Origin: Prinia subflava
Lineage: Eukaryota > Chordata > Aves > Passeriformes > Cisticolidae
Assembly (NCBI RefSeq): GCF_021018805.1
Contig: NC_086251.1
Span: 43,346,767-43,410,766 of the forward strand
Direction of reading: 5' to 3'
Length of the DNA: 64,000 nucleotides
The notes under the pieces were generated by a model. It was not told the DNA's origin. It saw nothing but the letters and a program-made list of their open reading frames with translations, and ran no database searches. Of this stretch, positions 22,701 through 37,700 are shown one piece after another. Both the position numbers and the translations under genes were made by a program. Numbering within the stretch: the stretch's first letter is position 1; every line of letters begins with the position of its first letter.

Positions 22701-25700
22701 AATTAATTCATTTTCCAAAAAATATTTAGCTATTCTCATTTGTAAAAGACTATTTCTGAAGACAAAGCCAGATTTGAACCTTCTCAAAATAATTTTTTTT
22801 TTTTTACCAAACACCATTATACTTACCAAATCCATGAAATTGTTTTATCAATTGTCTTTCAGGTAATGATTTAAATAATTCTATGTACATGGCCGCAACA
22901 TAAAATGTTTCCTAAATACTATATTTTACATAAAACTATACTTTCTTGTCAATTCTGATGCTTGTTATTGTATTTACCTACAACTTTGCTTAGAAAGGCA
23001 TGGTATTGCTTCTATAATCCTGCTATCAACATACACCAATCCTGCATTTGACATGCAGCAGGTCCAATACACTAGGTTGATAAAATAGTATGTATTATCT
23101 TCTCAGTTAAAGTGAAATGTTAAAGTGAAAGGATTTGTTCATAATCCTAATGGTAAGCTGAAGCGTTGAAGCACTGTTCTAAGGGTTCTGGAAGTAACTT
23201 ACAAACTCTGCACTGCTTTACTGTACATGCACAGGCCAACTAAAAGTGAGCAGATGAAGAACAGGAATGGGGGACTAAGGGAACAGAGAAACTACTAAAG
23301 ACCAAAATAATATCTTGTGAACATTGAATACAATATTTTTTCCTCATCAATTATTGTTTCAGTAATATTTCTTGTACATTTGGAACTTTTAAATTTACCA
23401 TGTCATGGCACAGAAACCCATCAAGTGCTAGGAACTGTACAAGCACAAACCAAAAAGCCGTTGCCATTCCTGGTAGAAGAGAGCATTACTTCAGAAATTT
23501 TTAACTGCACACGTAGCTTGCTCAACAGAAAGCAGAACAACTGCAAGTAGTTATTTTGTAAATGCTGTGAAGAAATTAACCTCAATGAGAATACCACACA
23601 TTTTTAGAGAGGACACTGGTAATAAGGCAGTAGCAATTCATTTGTGTCATTTTCTTGTTTCAGAAGATGATGAGTTTTGATCATCATAATAGCAAAATAA
23701 TAGTTTATACCAGAGTTAAAAAACTCTTATTTTTGGAATTGATTTCAACAGTGGTTTAACAGATTGATTCTGTAAGTGTTACACTACACTGAATCTTGAA
23801 TTGCCACTATTGTCAGGTTTCATTACAGTGTTTTCTTTTGACATAACATTTCCAACCCATTACACTTCAGAAGCACACAACAGCCTTGTCTTGAATTGGG
23901 AAACAGAGTTTATTGATACATCTGTAAAAGGAAAGAAAAAGCTTAACTTTTACCAACAAAGAAAAAAAAATCCATGAGACTACTAAAGAATAATTTACAG
24001 ATTTTTTTTTTTTGCAAATAGCTAATATCAGTTAAGAAGGCAACTTTTCATGAGTCTGACTCATACAGTCTGTTTCTATATTTGCAAAATCAAGGAATGT
24101 TTGATGCTTTCCTTAACGTGGGTTTACATAACCTCAAAGCAGTCTATAAACGGTGATTATATTTTGAAAACTGGACTGTCTCAGGAAGTGTTTTAAAGAT
24201 GTCTAAATGATCTGCCTTCATCACCAAGTGTGACTGAACCTTCCCACATGCAGTTCAGAGAGACTACTGTGAAATGCTAATCTTCCAAACAGGAATAAGG
24301 GAAATGAGATACAGTCTCAGTTCCTCAAAACCTCAAATTTAAACATGCTTTTGTGCTCTGCTGGACTCAGCCCTTACATGTACTCATGTTCACAGAATAT
24401 ACATTAAAGAGTCTCAAAAAATTCAACAATATATATTGTGAAGCTGCTAATAGCATAGCAGCTTGTTAATCACACTTAGGTGGCTACTATGTGGTAGCCA
24501 AAATTTAGAGAGTAGAAAAAGCAGCTTGTTTTGCTAAAAAATGAGAAGAAAGCCATCTGCAAAAGGCTATTTTATGTCAAGAGCTCCTATTTTATTCAAG
24601 ATTGTGCAATCCAGTCAGTGCCCTGATACCTTACCCAAGTCAATGGGAAATGATACCCAGGATTTTGCAAAGTGCAATGCTATGAACTCACGTTGAAGCA
24701 ATGACAGCAGCTGCAGTAAACATTACAACTTAAGCCTAAATGTAGGCAATGAGCGGCTGACACATACTAAAAGAAGATTAGTTCTCTCTTGAACTCCAGC
24801 CAGTGAGTGTGATCTGTCTGGATCTAAAGAAAAAGGCATTTTAAGTGGCACTCTTTATGAAGAAAGGTTGGCTCACTCAACAGGAAAAGTTTGAGTTATT
24901 TTTTTTCTCACAAATAAGTAGATACATAAATAAAGAGGCTGAAAAGCCCATAAAGGTAATTGAAATGAAACCTAATATTATAATTCAATTAATAATTAAC
25001 CTAATATTATAATTCTAATTTAGCATAGAATCATACAATCTTTGGGTTAGAATGTACCTTTGAAGAACATCTAGTCCAACTGCCTTTCCAAGGAGCAGGG
25101 ACATCTTCAACTAGATCAGGTTGGTCAGAGTACTATCAAGCCTGACCTTGAATGCTTCCAGAGATGATTTATCTACCACCTTTATGAGCAATTTGTGCCT
25201 GGGTTTCACCATGGTCACTGGAAAAATGTCTTCTTTACATCTAGTCTGAATTGACCTCTTTTAGTTTAGAATCATCATACCCTGCCTTATTGCAACAGGG
25301 ACTGCCAAAAAGTGTATCCCCAACTTTGTTAGAAGTCCTCTTTAACCACTGGAAGGCTGCAACAAAGCATCTCTGGAGCCTTCTCTTCTGCAGGCTTAAA
25401 ATGCCCAGCTTTTTCAGCATTTCCTCATAGAAAGGGGTTCCAGCTCTTTGATCATCTTCATGGCCCTCCACTGAGCCCACACCAGCAGGTCCACATCTTT
25501 CCTGTGCTCAGTACTCCGGAGCTGGATGCAGTTCTCCAGGTGGGGTCTCGCTAGAGCAGAGGGGCAGAATCCCCTCCCTTGCCCTGCTGCCCACACTGCT
25601 TTGCATGCAGCCCAGGATACCGTTGGCTCTCCAGCCTCCAAGTGCACGTTGCTGGCTCATGTCCAGCCTCTCATCCACCCGCACCCCCAAGCCCTTCTCA

Positions 25701-28700
25701 GCAGGACTGCTCTGATCTGTTCGTCCCCGGGCTGTGATGATACCAAGGGTTGCCCTGACCCAGGTGCAGCACCTTGCATTTGGTCTTGTTGAACTACATG
25801 AGATTTCCATGAGCTTGTCCAGGTCTTTCTGGATGACATTCCATCCTTCAGGTGTATCAACTGCACCACTAACCTTCATGTCATCAACAAATTTGTTGAA
25901 GGTTCACTTGACCCAACTGTTTATCTAATTGATGAAAATACTATTCTCTGCTGGGCACAAGACTTGTGTATTTGCCCACTACTAGACACAACACTTTCCA
26001 CTGTTCTCCATCTAGACACTGAGCCATTGACCACAAAGCTCTGAATATTCAGCCAATTTCTTATCTAACATTCCATTAATCAAATCCATCTCTCTCCAAT
26101 TTAGAGAGAACCATATTGTGGGGCACTGTGTCTAACACTTTACAGAAGTCCAGGCAAATGACATCTGTAGCCTTTCCCTTGCCTCCTGATGTAGTCACTC
26201 CATTCAGAGAAGGCCACTGGGTTGGTCAGACAGGACTTGCCCTTGGTGAAGCTGTGCTGATTGTCTCAAATTGCCTCCCTGGCTTCCATGTGCCTTAGCA
26301 TAGCTTCTGGGAGGATCTTCCCAGCAACAGAGATGAGATTGACAGGTCAATAGTTACCACAGTCCTCCTTTCTACCCTTTTAAAAGATGGATACAATGCT
26401 TCCCCCTTTCCAGTCACCTGGGACTTCACCCGATTGCCATATTAAAACACTACAGCCTCATATATTTTCTTTTATTGTGATCACAGACGTACCTATTTCA
26501 TTACTTTTTAACTTCATTTTGATTTTGACTTAAAATCAGTGCTGTGACTTTTACCCTGAACTTTAAACTTTTATATTGGCCTGCAATAAAATGTACTCTA
26601 ACTACAATAGAAAAGAGCTGTGTTTCTGAAATATTGAACTAAAAGCCTATAAATTGCTGCAAGGAAAGTTCAAACAAGACCATGGAATTTCAGAATCTGA
26701 AGAGGCTCAATTCCTACAGGGAAAGAGAGTAAGAATAGGGTATAATTGCTGGCTACTATTGCATTTGATCAGAGAACCACTAAGTGCCCATAGTTGCTGC
26801 CAGCTGCTCAGCAGAGGTCAAAAAGTCAAACTGAATGTTAGGAATTATTAAGACAGAAATTCAGATGAAAATAAATGTGGGGTTTTTTTGCCTCTGATTG
26901 TGTACATAGCATCTACAAAAAGACATTCAAATGTATAAAATTACTTGCACACAAAAAATAACTAAATAGCAGCTACTAGCCTGTGTTTCCTCAGATCCCC
27001 CTTTTTGCCTCACCAGAAGACATGCATGCTGCTTTTCTTTCTCAGATATAACCTCCCTTGATCACCATGATATTTCAAAGATTATAGGGCAGTCTCAGAA
27101 CACTATCAGCCAGCGCCCCTTCATTGGCCTTAGGTGCAACACATCTGGTCTCACAGACTGCTGTATGTCCAGTACACTTCAGTGCTTCTTCAGCCTATCC
27201 TCTACTCCAGGTAATGCTCCACTTCCTCAGGCTGTGCTGCCAGGTGAAGGACTTAAGAGGTCAGCGAGCAAATGAAACAAACAAAAACACTGCAGAAAAG
27301 TCGCCTGATTCTGGTTGGAATAGAATTAATTTTCTTCATAGTACTAAATACGGTGCTATGGATTGGATTGGATTTGTATTTGTGCTGGGACAAGAGTTGG
27401 TAATTCGGGGATGTATTAGTTATTGTCGGGCAGTGCTTAGAGAGTCACAGCCTTTTCTGCTTCTCATATCACCTCACCAGGCTGGAGGTGCACAAGGAGT
27501 TGGGAGGGGACACAACAAGCTGGCACTTTGCTTTGTTGAACCTCATACAGTTGCCTTGGCCCATCATTCCAGCCTGTCCAGGACCCTCGATAGAGCCTTC
27601 CTACCCTCCAGCAGATCAACACTCCTGCCCATCTTGGTGTCATCTGAAAACTGACTGAGGATGGGATCCTTGCTTTGCCTTTTTTTTACTCAAATCCAGT
27701 CAGAAGCACTGCGTGATGACGAACTGAGCAAGGATAAGCTCCAACATTGTGGCTTGGTGTTTTCTGTTTGCTATAAATTAGCAAGTAACCAACCTAAATT
27801 CTTGCCTGTCAGTCTGACAGTGTCCATATGTACCTCAGTTTGTAGGAAGACAATACATTAGCAATAAGAGCTTACTTTCAGTACCTACTTGTCCCAAACA
27901 CTGACCTGTACAATTTTATTTTGAAAGAAGCTAGTATTTCTTTAATTTCTTAGGGCTGGGCCAGTTTTGAGGGACACTTTCTGTTATTGTGTTGGACTGC
28001 TAGTTGTAGGAAAGCAGCTATGTAGTCTTGCATATTCAGAAGTGATTCCCTACTTTCAGAGCTCCTTTGCTGTGTGAATCTTTCCCACATTCCTACCACA
28101 TTGGTATTGCTAGCACTGGACACTAGGTGGTAATCAGCTTCTGGTAAGCTCAGCACAGATTTCACTATGTGAAATGCCTTTTAATAGCTATTTTTGCACC
28201 ACTGAAAGACTACAATGCATTTATTTCAGAATAATTAAAAATATATATTTTTGTTTATGTTGGATTTAATTGGATATAAAAAACCTAGAAATTATGTCCA
28301 GAGCTGTTTGCTTAGCCATTACTTTGTTGTCATGTTTATTTCTCCTATATAAAAGTTGAAGGTCATTACTTGTTTCAATTTTCTCAGAAAAATGAAATTA
28401 GGATGTTAATTTTTTTACTTTGTTCCAAATTGACAAGCTCTGTTTCATATAGAGATATGGTCATTTTTTCATCCTGAATTGGTGGAGAATAGTTCATTAA
28501 AATATGTAAAGCTTTTGTTGATATGATTCAAATCATATCATTTCAATCTGAAATTCTCTGGGCGGTGCGTATTTACTTATTGTGTTTTGTAGATGTGCAT
28601 TTAAAAATTCTTTTAAAATGAAGAGGCAACTATGTAAAATATATATTTACTTCCCTAATGTATCTTATTGAAGTAATATTTCTGATACTGCTGTGGATGT

Positions 28701-31700
28701 TAAAATAACATCTATATGGCATAACTTCTGGACCAATTGATAGTGCTGTTCTTGGGGGCTTCTTTGGAGCCAAATGTATTGAGGTCAGAAGAAACATCTA
28801 CCCACTGCTGGAAAAGTAGAAGTCTTTACTCATTCTTATAACAAGTATATGGAGTAGAGAAGGTAGACTGCGGGAGTAGATTCTTCCCTTGGGATTATAG
28901 GAATGTACATTCTCTTAATTTATACTTTAAAAAATCTTTAAGAATTTCTAAATGTATTATTATTATTAAACTGTATTTCTATAGTATTATTTCTTGTATG
29001 CAAGCTCCAGAAGCTTGATAAATCTCATGATAATATATATTTGGCTATGTAAATCAAATAGAATTATAGTAATCAGATATTTGGCGTTATGAAACAAAAC
29101 AGAACCAGGAGATCATCCTAACTTGTTTATTTCTTTTTTCTTTAATTGTTGTTAAACAGCAGCTAGGGGAAAAGTTCATCATTTGTTCTTGATTATTCTT
29201 CAAACTATTAATTGACTAGCTATTCTCTAAGTGTATTCCCAAACTGTATTGGAAAACCAAGGATTAATAACAACATGTTGTAACTGTAAGTTTAATAGCT
29301 ATGATAGGCTGATTTTCAAAAGCATTTCCTCCTTTCTTAGAGGAGTGAGTCTGCTGGAGATTGATTCTGTTAAGACCTTGGCTGTTGATAAGTATCTCCC
29401 TTAAGTATTGTGTGTTTTTCTGAAATCTCCTGCAGTTGGGTAAGGAACATGCCACCCCTGCATCAAATGTCTGGGGAGGAAGAATGCAGTATATATTACA
29501 AAGAAAATGGAGAATCCTGTAGAGGTAATATGCAATTGCTCTAATTCAATTTTGGCTGACATACCTGAATTTCTTGCTCAGAATGAGGGATGGAATATCT
29601 TTGTGGAGCCTGAAATGATTAGAAGAGTTCTCTTAGTACTTCATTAACTTCAATGGGCAAATTGTTTTGCTGGTTGTGCTCTGGAGTTTTGGAAGGTTCA
29701 TCATCACCACTGACTGCTGAGTTCTCGGGAGGGATAATGCAGAAAGTTGCAATTTAGATTGATGGAGCACACCAAGCAAAACAAACCACATAATGAAACA
29801 GGAATAGAAATGAGGCAAAGATGGCAACACGGAGAAAAGGCAAGATAAGAACAAAAATATTGGAGCAGAGCTGAAGCTGTGCAGAATTTTTTAACATTAA
29901 ATTGTACTTACCAAAGGATATTAACTGCCAAACTTTTGTTTCTCTAGGAGGTTTTTGGAGACTCATCTACAAAAAATTCCAAGTGATGCTTTTTCCAATC
30001 TCCCCAACATCTCTAGGATGTAAGTTCTGTTCAGTTTCTGATACTATTCTTGTGTATTTTTGTTTAAAATTACTCTCATTCTCCAAAATTCTGTCTTTGT
30101 GTATAAAAACTTATGAAATGAAAATATTTGTGTACCTTTGCTACCTCACCACTTACATTTTGGAACTGAAGGTAATAATTCTATTGTTTATAACCTGAAC
30201 CAGTTACAGGAAGGTATTCTGAGCATTTGTGAACAAAACCACTCCTCCTTTACTAAAATCCATGTGATAAAGCTAAAAAACATTTTTTTAGTTTGCAAAT
30301 CATAGGAAATAATTTCACTGGTAGCAGATTAACATATTCAATTGCCGGTCCTGGCTAAAAATTTGTTTCCAGCTGCCAGCCTGAATTGTAGCATATCTCC
30401 TTGGAGACCAGGGGCATTTCTAGGCTAGAGATGGACTTTCACCAAAACATTAATATTTGTGTGATTGAGAGAGACTTCCATTGTGTCAATTCCTTTGGGT
30501 GCAAACATATGCATGGATACAGTCCACAAAAGCAGAACCAGCTTTGTCTACTTTGTCCTGTTGAAGGTGGCTATGTTAAGGGAGCTTCCCTGTCCCACCA
30601 TCCAGGAGCCATTCTGAGAGTCACGTCCTCACCATTACCAGCTCGACCCCACATTTCCCACAGCAAAGTCTCAGATGTCCAGATCTTTTAATAGTTTAAT
30701 CTCGATTCAGTAACTAAATAACAAAATATCCCGGGTTTGGTGCCTCCATGGAGGGACCCCGAACAAAGGAATCCTCGGGGCTTTACACTCTCACAACTTA
30801 AGTGCCCCAAAGTCAGTGGTCATTGGCTCCTGCTGTGTTTCTGAGTGTGTCTCTCACCGGGTTGCATCACAGATCCCCATGATCTTTGTTACACAAAGGG
30901 TCTGCAGTTCACGGCCCCTGGCTGCTCCCACCCAGGGCTCAACCTGCAGCTGCAATCCGAGCTACCTGCGCTGAGCGGATTCCTCAACAGCTTGCCCTTG
31001 CACTGTACCACTTGTTGATGTCAGCACTCTTGACAAAAAGTTGTCTCCCCTTTGTTCTTTGCTGCTGGCCCAGCATCTGTGATCCTGTGCCTGCCTGTTT
31101 GATGCAGGGAATTTCTCTGCCACCTCACAATTCACTCCCCAGAATCAGAGCTGTGCAATTTAGAAGACACTTCAGGAGGGCTCTAGTCCACAATCTGCTC
31201 AGATCCAACCAGAGTGCATAGGACTGTAACTCAATCTGTGGCCACTGTAAACTAGGTAAGCCACCTCAGTCAGGAACAGGTCCATTTTTTTTTCTTGTTC
31301 AGCTTTTTATTACTAAGGTAGCAACAGGAATTCTTCTTCTTGCACCCTTGATGTTCCTTGCAAGTCTCAATTCTATATGAGCTTTGACTGAAAAGCTGAG
31401 GATTACTATTTAAGAATTCATGAAAAAAGACTCTGGGGGAACATGGTCTGCCTATTATATTTTATAGTTTCATTCAGATATATTGAAATAAAGCCCTTCT
31501 AAAATTCTTATAAGTAATTGTTCTTTGATATCTGCAGCTTCATTTACCATCTCAGTTTAATCAGATAGATGGTGTATTGTTTGAAGGATTTTTGGAGAGG
31601 AAGGAATATCCTTCACATGATGTACAGTATAATACATAAAAAGCATAAACTTAGTTTAGAACAGAGTTGATTCAGTATAAAAGGATGTCAGCCCTTCTTT

Positions 31701-34700
31701 GGCTCCAAAAGCTGCAACTGGCAGTTTAAATTTGAATAGTGCCAGTGCCCATCTGGATATTTCTTACAGCATTACTACTACCACAAAACACGAACACCCA
31801 CCTTCTTGATATAAACTTCAGGTTAAGGAATCAGTACCTGGGTTTTAAGTACAACATCTATGTGTATGTCCTGGCCTCTAATGTACCACATGTCTCATTT
31901 GCCTCTCCCAGCCCATAATTTCCGTGCAATGAAAACTGTGCAATGAAAATTACCAGATCGTTCCTGGTTTTGCAAATTCATCTAGAAAAGGTTCTTAAGT
32001 TTTGACAGAGGCATATATACTGTATTTACTGTTCAAAATGCAGCAGTTCATTTTGCTATATGTTGTCTGCTATACAATTTCCACAAATAAACAATTTTTT
32101 TTATCTGTACCAAATTGAAAATTTAGTTGTCCTCTTTATGAAGCTTGTTTAAACAAAAATGTTAGCGCTACGATTTCTCCTAAATGAATGAATAGCTATG
32201 TAGTCTTGATAGCCAGAAGTAGATTTTTCCCCCTGTGCTGCTTTTCCACGTCAATGAAAGAAAAAAACATTTAATTATGTGCTTAACTGCAAAGCTAATT
32301 CCTGTCAGAAATGCATCACTGAATAAAAGAAGTTTTATAGTGTATTCAAATGCAAGAGAAACTTCTGGTTTCCACTGTTAATAATCCAAATACACTAAAT
32401 CTTGGTAAAAGGGCTTCACCTGGTGTTTTCTGCTGACTTAAGGACATACTGAACATTCAGTATTTTTAAGATGAAGGGTAAGGAACATCTTTTCTAGGTT
32501 TAGGATGATGCTTTGGTGTCATATTCACAAGCACCTCACAAAAACCTGATTGTAGCTCCTCAAAGTGTTTTCTCCACACAAAGGAGCACCCCACAGTGCT
32601 CTCTGCCAGCAGCCCCATATAAAGCACAATTCACTGTGCAATACAGTGCCTTTCCCACCCTGTGCACACTGCTGTCCCACAGCCAGTGCCCTCACACAGC
32701 TCCCCACACCTCACAGGTATCTGCACCTCCTGTGCTCCCCAGGGCCAGCTGATACAGCACGGCCTCAGCTCAGTTTCCATTGCCCTACCTGCTCCTGGCT
32801 GTCCTCCTGAAGCACCCCACGTGTCACCAAGCTGCTTTCCATCACCAGCAGAGGACAACAGCAGCTGGCAGGCAGCAATACAGGGGATGCTGAGGTTGGA
32901 AAGAAGCAAAGAAAGGTGGAGACAGGGAGAAGGAAGAAAGTCAGGGCTGGGAGAGGGTCTTGTGGCTGTTGCCAAGTGTTGATCTGATTTAAACCCTGCA
33001 CTCCCACATTCTGAGTGTCATCATATCTGGATGAGAAAATTACTGAGATGACAAATGAAGTGGCACGATGGGCACTAGCTGTGGCTTTCCACTGTCTGAG
33101 ACCTGTTTATTTTTCTGTTTGCTGGTGTTTAGTTACATCTCTATAGATGAAACCCTTCAGAGTCTGGAAGCCCATTCCTTCAACAGTTTAAGCAAAGTCA
33201 CTCAAATGTAAGTACTGTAATTAAATAAATTAACACAGTGATGAGACAAGTTTGGAATGTGTGGAAAAAACATACATGATTATGTTTGTCATTCCTGTCT
33301 CCTATGTAGCTAAATATGCGTTTTCTGATTTCCTTTCTCCATAATGTGGAGTGAGTCAGGTTTTTTTGAGCTTATTTTATTGTGCTTGTTTTCCATACAT
33401 CTTTTTGGTTCCCTTGCTCTTCTGTATCTTCCCATAGAAATGTAGGTAAATGTAGTGAGAAACTAGTGGGACTGCATCATGACACTGATGTCAAGTTGAA
33501 AAAAAATGGCAGCTACAAATTATTTCTGTCAATTTACTGCAGGTAAGTATAAAACAGTAATACATCCATCAGAAGGACCAAAGCACACAGCAAAATGGCA
33601 CTAGCTGCAGACATGAAGAATAAGTAATCATTCTAAAAGTGCACTAGTAAAATGAAGAGTGTTTATGTGGTTATTAAATGGAACAAGAATAATATGGAAA
33701 AAGGTTTCTGAGAAGTGTTTTGATGTCACCCTGGTTTTGAAGACTTTTTTAAGCCTTCTGATATGTTCTTCATATTGGAGTCAGAAGTTTCACCTTATCA
33801 CGCTTTCTACTATAAACACTGGCCATGTTTTGCTAACTGTCTTTTATTGTTTACATATTTCTAGGTAGGAGGAGAAATGTGATTGACAGTTAGCTCGACC
33901 AACGTGGATTGAGAGGTGGAATTCCATCCTCCAATCCACGGGCACCATGGGAAATGTATAAAACTGGGTTTTGTAAATAAACTCTTTCTCTTTTCCTGCT
34001 TCGCTCACCAGCGTGTCCTCGTGTAGTTCTTCCCGTGTCCACTGTGACATTTTTATACCTTTTTGTTCTCATGTTCTGACCAGTCCACACCAAGTAACAC
34101 TCTAAATGCAGTTACAGAACTGGTAGGATGCCTCCAGAGAATTCTTGTCATCTGTCAGGACCCTGTCAAAATTAGAATGTAATGTATTGAATAGAGAGCA
34201 CCATAGGATGCGTCCTGTATCTGGTACTCTTCCATATTTCCATTATTGATCCAAAGGAGGAATTGGAAAGTGTGCCACTGTCATAAAGTTCAGCTGAATT
34301 ACAGTTCGGCATATTTGAGATTTTTGTTTGCAAAGGTTCCATGGAGAGCACAGTTGGTCACTCTGGATCCAGAAAACCTTGTCAGAGAGAAGAGTCTTTT
34401 GCGTCCAGAATAAAAACATGCCAGAGGCAGATTGATTTTTTAAGGTTGTTGTAAGAGGTGAAAGCTACTGTTCTCACGCTAATGTTTGAAAAAGTAATAA
34501 TAATGTTAAAGTAGATGAGACGAGACTCATGTCAGCCTTTAGGAAATGTATTCCTGTGGCTGGTATAAATAAACACTAGAATTGTTTTCCTGGAGACATT
34601 GTCTCTACTACTGCAGGCCTTTAAGGCTATATGATCAGAAATTGTATAGGTCTACTTAATCTTCATTCAGAGAAAAAGATTTAATTAGATGATGATTTAA

Positions 34701-37700
34701 CACTGCTGTATCTTCTAGGATTTTTTTCCTTTTACTTCACACAGTGTGAATCAGAAAGACTAACAAAGTTGCAGGTGAAAAATATAATTACTGTTAATGA
34801 CAACAAAGAAAGAAACCAATGCTGCAAAGTGCAAGTTTGACTCCTCTAAGAGAGCATGAGCCTGACTGGCATACCCAGAAGCAGAGTGCAGGATCCCAAG
34901 ATCTACTTCAGGCCAACAACATACTCCAGTAGTATTCCTGAATTTCACAGCAAGGCTTTGGTGTAGTATCAGTACTTACCTTTGGTTATATCATTCCCTA
35001 TTCTGTAGATGTTTTCTCCAAGCCTGTCGTGTCCCTGTTCTCTCTTCCTCTTTCATAGTTGTTGTGTCTTTAAAATCTCTTGTTTAACACAAACGAACAT
35101 TTAATGAAACATTTACTAGCAGCACATTTTATCAGCAATGAATAAAGCATATGCCAGTAGGCACTACAAATTCATCATATGTTACTTCTGTGGCTCACCT
35201 TATTAAAAATTAAAGATACAATACTCCAGAAAGCTCCAAAATCACCACATTATCACACCCACTCCAGCCCCTAGGCCTGGATGTGTTGTCCATGAGAAGC
35301 TGCAGGTCTGTGCAGGAGTCAGCAGCATTCACAGGCACCTACTGCCATGTCTCCTCTGCCACAGGCTGCGGGGAAGGCATGGAGGGAAGGTTTCCTGCTC
35401 TGCTGTACAAGGGTGTGGTAACGTGGGACCCCTTGTATTTCTCACAAAGCACTGCCAAAAGAGAAGCTATACACAGACATACAAGATACAATTATTTTTT
35501 TTCTGTGCAAGAGCCAAAAATACTACCCAGGACAAGGCATCAGAACTCTGCTCACAGAAGTTATAGGAAAATCCCAAGCCTCTGCAGATAGCCCACAAAG
35601 AAGGGACACCTCTACCACTCAAAAGTGCTTACCAGGTTTATAAAATGTGTTCAGAAGTAAGGTACATTTATTGTTGCAGCAGCCCTCTTATTAGAGGGTA
35701 AAAATGAGCTGAGGCATAGACTTCTTGTTAAACACAGCATAAAAAGGGTCCTGGTTTATTTCTCTTCACAGTTTAGTCACCTTCACCTCAACTGTTCAAG
35801 TTCAATTCTGGCTACTGCAGCCAGAACTGAAGCTCCTGCTGTAGGTTTCCCTCACAGCCTCTGACTGCTGGCTATTTCCTGCTAAACTCTGACTGCAGTA
35901 TCAGTTTCCAGACTCTGACTGCAGGCTTTTACCCAGCCAGACTGTTACTACAGGTTCCAACAACAAGCTCTGACTGCAAACTCAGAAGGACCTCACAGCA
36001 AAGATTCTCTCTCCCCGGGAGCCTGCTTTATCATTCTCTTCTTTATGTTCCTCCTGGCTCCTCCCCCATGATAATCCTCCCCTTACCAGCTTTTTAGCCC
36101 TCTTTTATCTCACTCATCCTTACTGGATATAGCTGTTACTCATCAGGGGTGAGGCTGTATTAGTTAATTAACTTACCTGTTACTTGTAAGGGGTGAGGTC
36201 ACCTGTATTCCCTTCTCCTACAATTTATTATTTAATCAGGAACTAGACAGGCATCTGGCAAGTCAGTTCCACATAAGCTGTGATTGAAAACAATTTATAT
36301 ATTTGATCATTTTTACGAATTGTTTCCATAACTTTTCATTTGTTAAAACCTATCACTGTTGAGGTTGATTTACTTTCCAAACAACAGGATTATACAGGGA
36401 TAAATTTTTATCTTGTGCTATGCATTAATTTAATGTTCTCCATTTGCATAGTATTTTTAAAGTATTATTGCTAAAATAATACTAGGTTAAGATTATCACA
36501 AGGTATTTTAAAGGAGGTTGAGATTACTCTCACAGTTTGGAAAAGTCATTTCACAGAGTTTTATTTTTACAGCTTTTTTTTCCTTTGAACTTTCCTTAAG
36601 TGCAGCTTTTTATGTAAATAATCTTTTTGCCCTAACTGAAACTTATACAGAGTTTCATTCTCAAAACATTTGTTTTTAGACATAAGAACTTCTTAAGAGA
36701 AAATTCAGTGTTTATGGAAGAGAGGAACTAATGCTTTGCTTTAAGCCAAGTGTAATGTGAATAGGCATCCTGTGTTCATCATGATGTCTGCCAAGCTTGT
36801 TAGTGCACTTCAGCCTTGATCTTCGGCAGCCAACTTTCTCAGTCCTTATTTGGTTCATGTGCCTCTGTCCTGACGTTCTGTTCCTTCTAGACCTCAGCTC
36901 TTTACACATAGGTCGTATTTTTATGCATCCATGACTTTCAAGTACTGAGCAACTTCTGCATACTAAGGATATTGATCACCTGCTGTATTTTAATGAGCCA
37001 CATCTCATTTTGCTGGTAAATAATGACAAAATTTTCACTCTATGAAGATGGAAATAAGGAACAAACTTTTGCTGGTTTTTTCTCCCCACCTGTATTAAAT
37101 TGGTCTTACAATGGTTTCTTATTTCCTCTTTTTGTATTTACCTTTTTAAAGTATGTCTGTTTATGGATTCACAACTGACTCTCTCATAATAATTACATAA
37201 GTAAGTATTTTTTGTAAATGTAATTGCAAAAGGGTCTGATTAGCAATCAGTGTCTCTGTGTAGTTGCCTTACTAGCAGAGCTGAAGCTTGGTAACATTAC
37301 ACTAAATAAAAACATGTTGTAAGTAGGTCTCTGTTTCTCAGCGAAACATTGCTGCAAATAGAACCTCAGAAAAATTCATTCTTTCTTTTCTTCCTTTCTC
37401 TGTGTCTTGGCTCACCCTGCCCTGGTCTCTCTGTGCTCTCTTCTCCCAACTCGTAAAGCGTTCTCCTCTTATACAACCACATAAAAAGCCCTGTAAGCAT
37501 TCGGGAACAAGGCCAAAGGTGATGGTTCAAGTGGCTTGCCCTCATATGTGTGACGTCATTTGGAGAGCTGGTGGGGGACCTCTCTCCAGCTCTGCAGTGA
37601 GATTGAGCCAAGGGCCAGGGCAGCCCCACCAGCCTCTGGCCAAGGCTGCACTTCTCTGGGACAGTGATGCCAGGCCATGGCATACAGCGCTGCAGGAAGA

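Larger units (their letters stand above)
19763..29947. other. TSHR intron 1
   Basis: About 10.2 kb. It holds the (CCCTT)n tract at 22196-22368, an antisense CR1 at about 25030-26440, and a mixed LTR/CR1 segment at about 27000-27660. The remaining sequence is AT-rich and unique. A pair of 16-bp direct repeats (CCTAATATTATAATTC) at 24971-24986 and 25000-25015 sits just left of the CR1. Confidence 0.75.
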
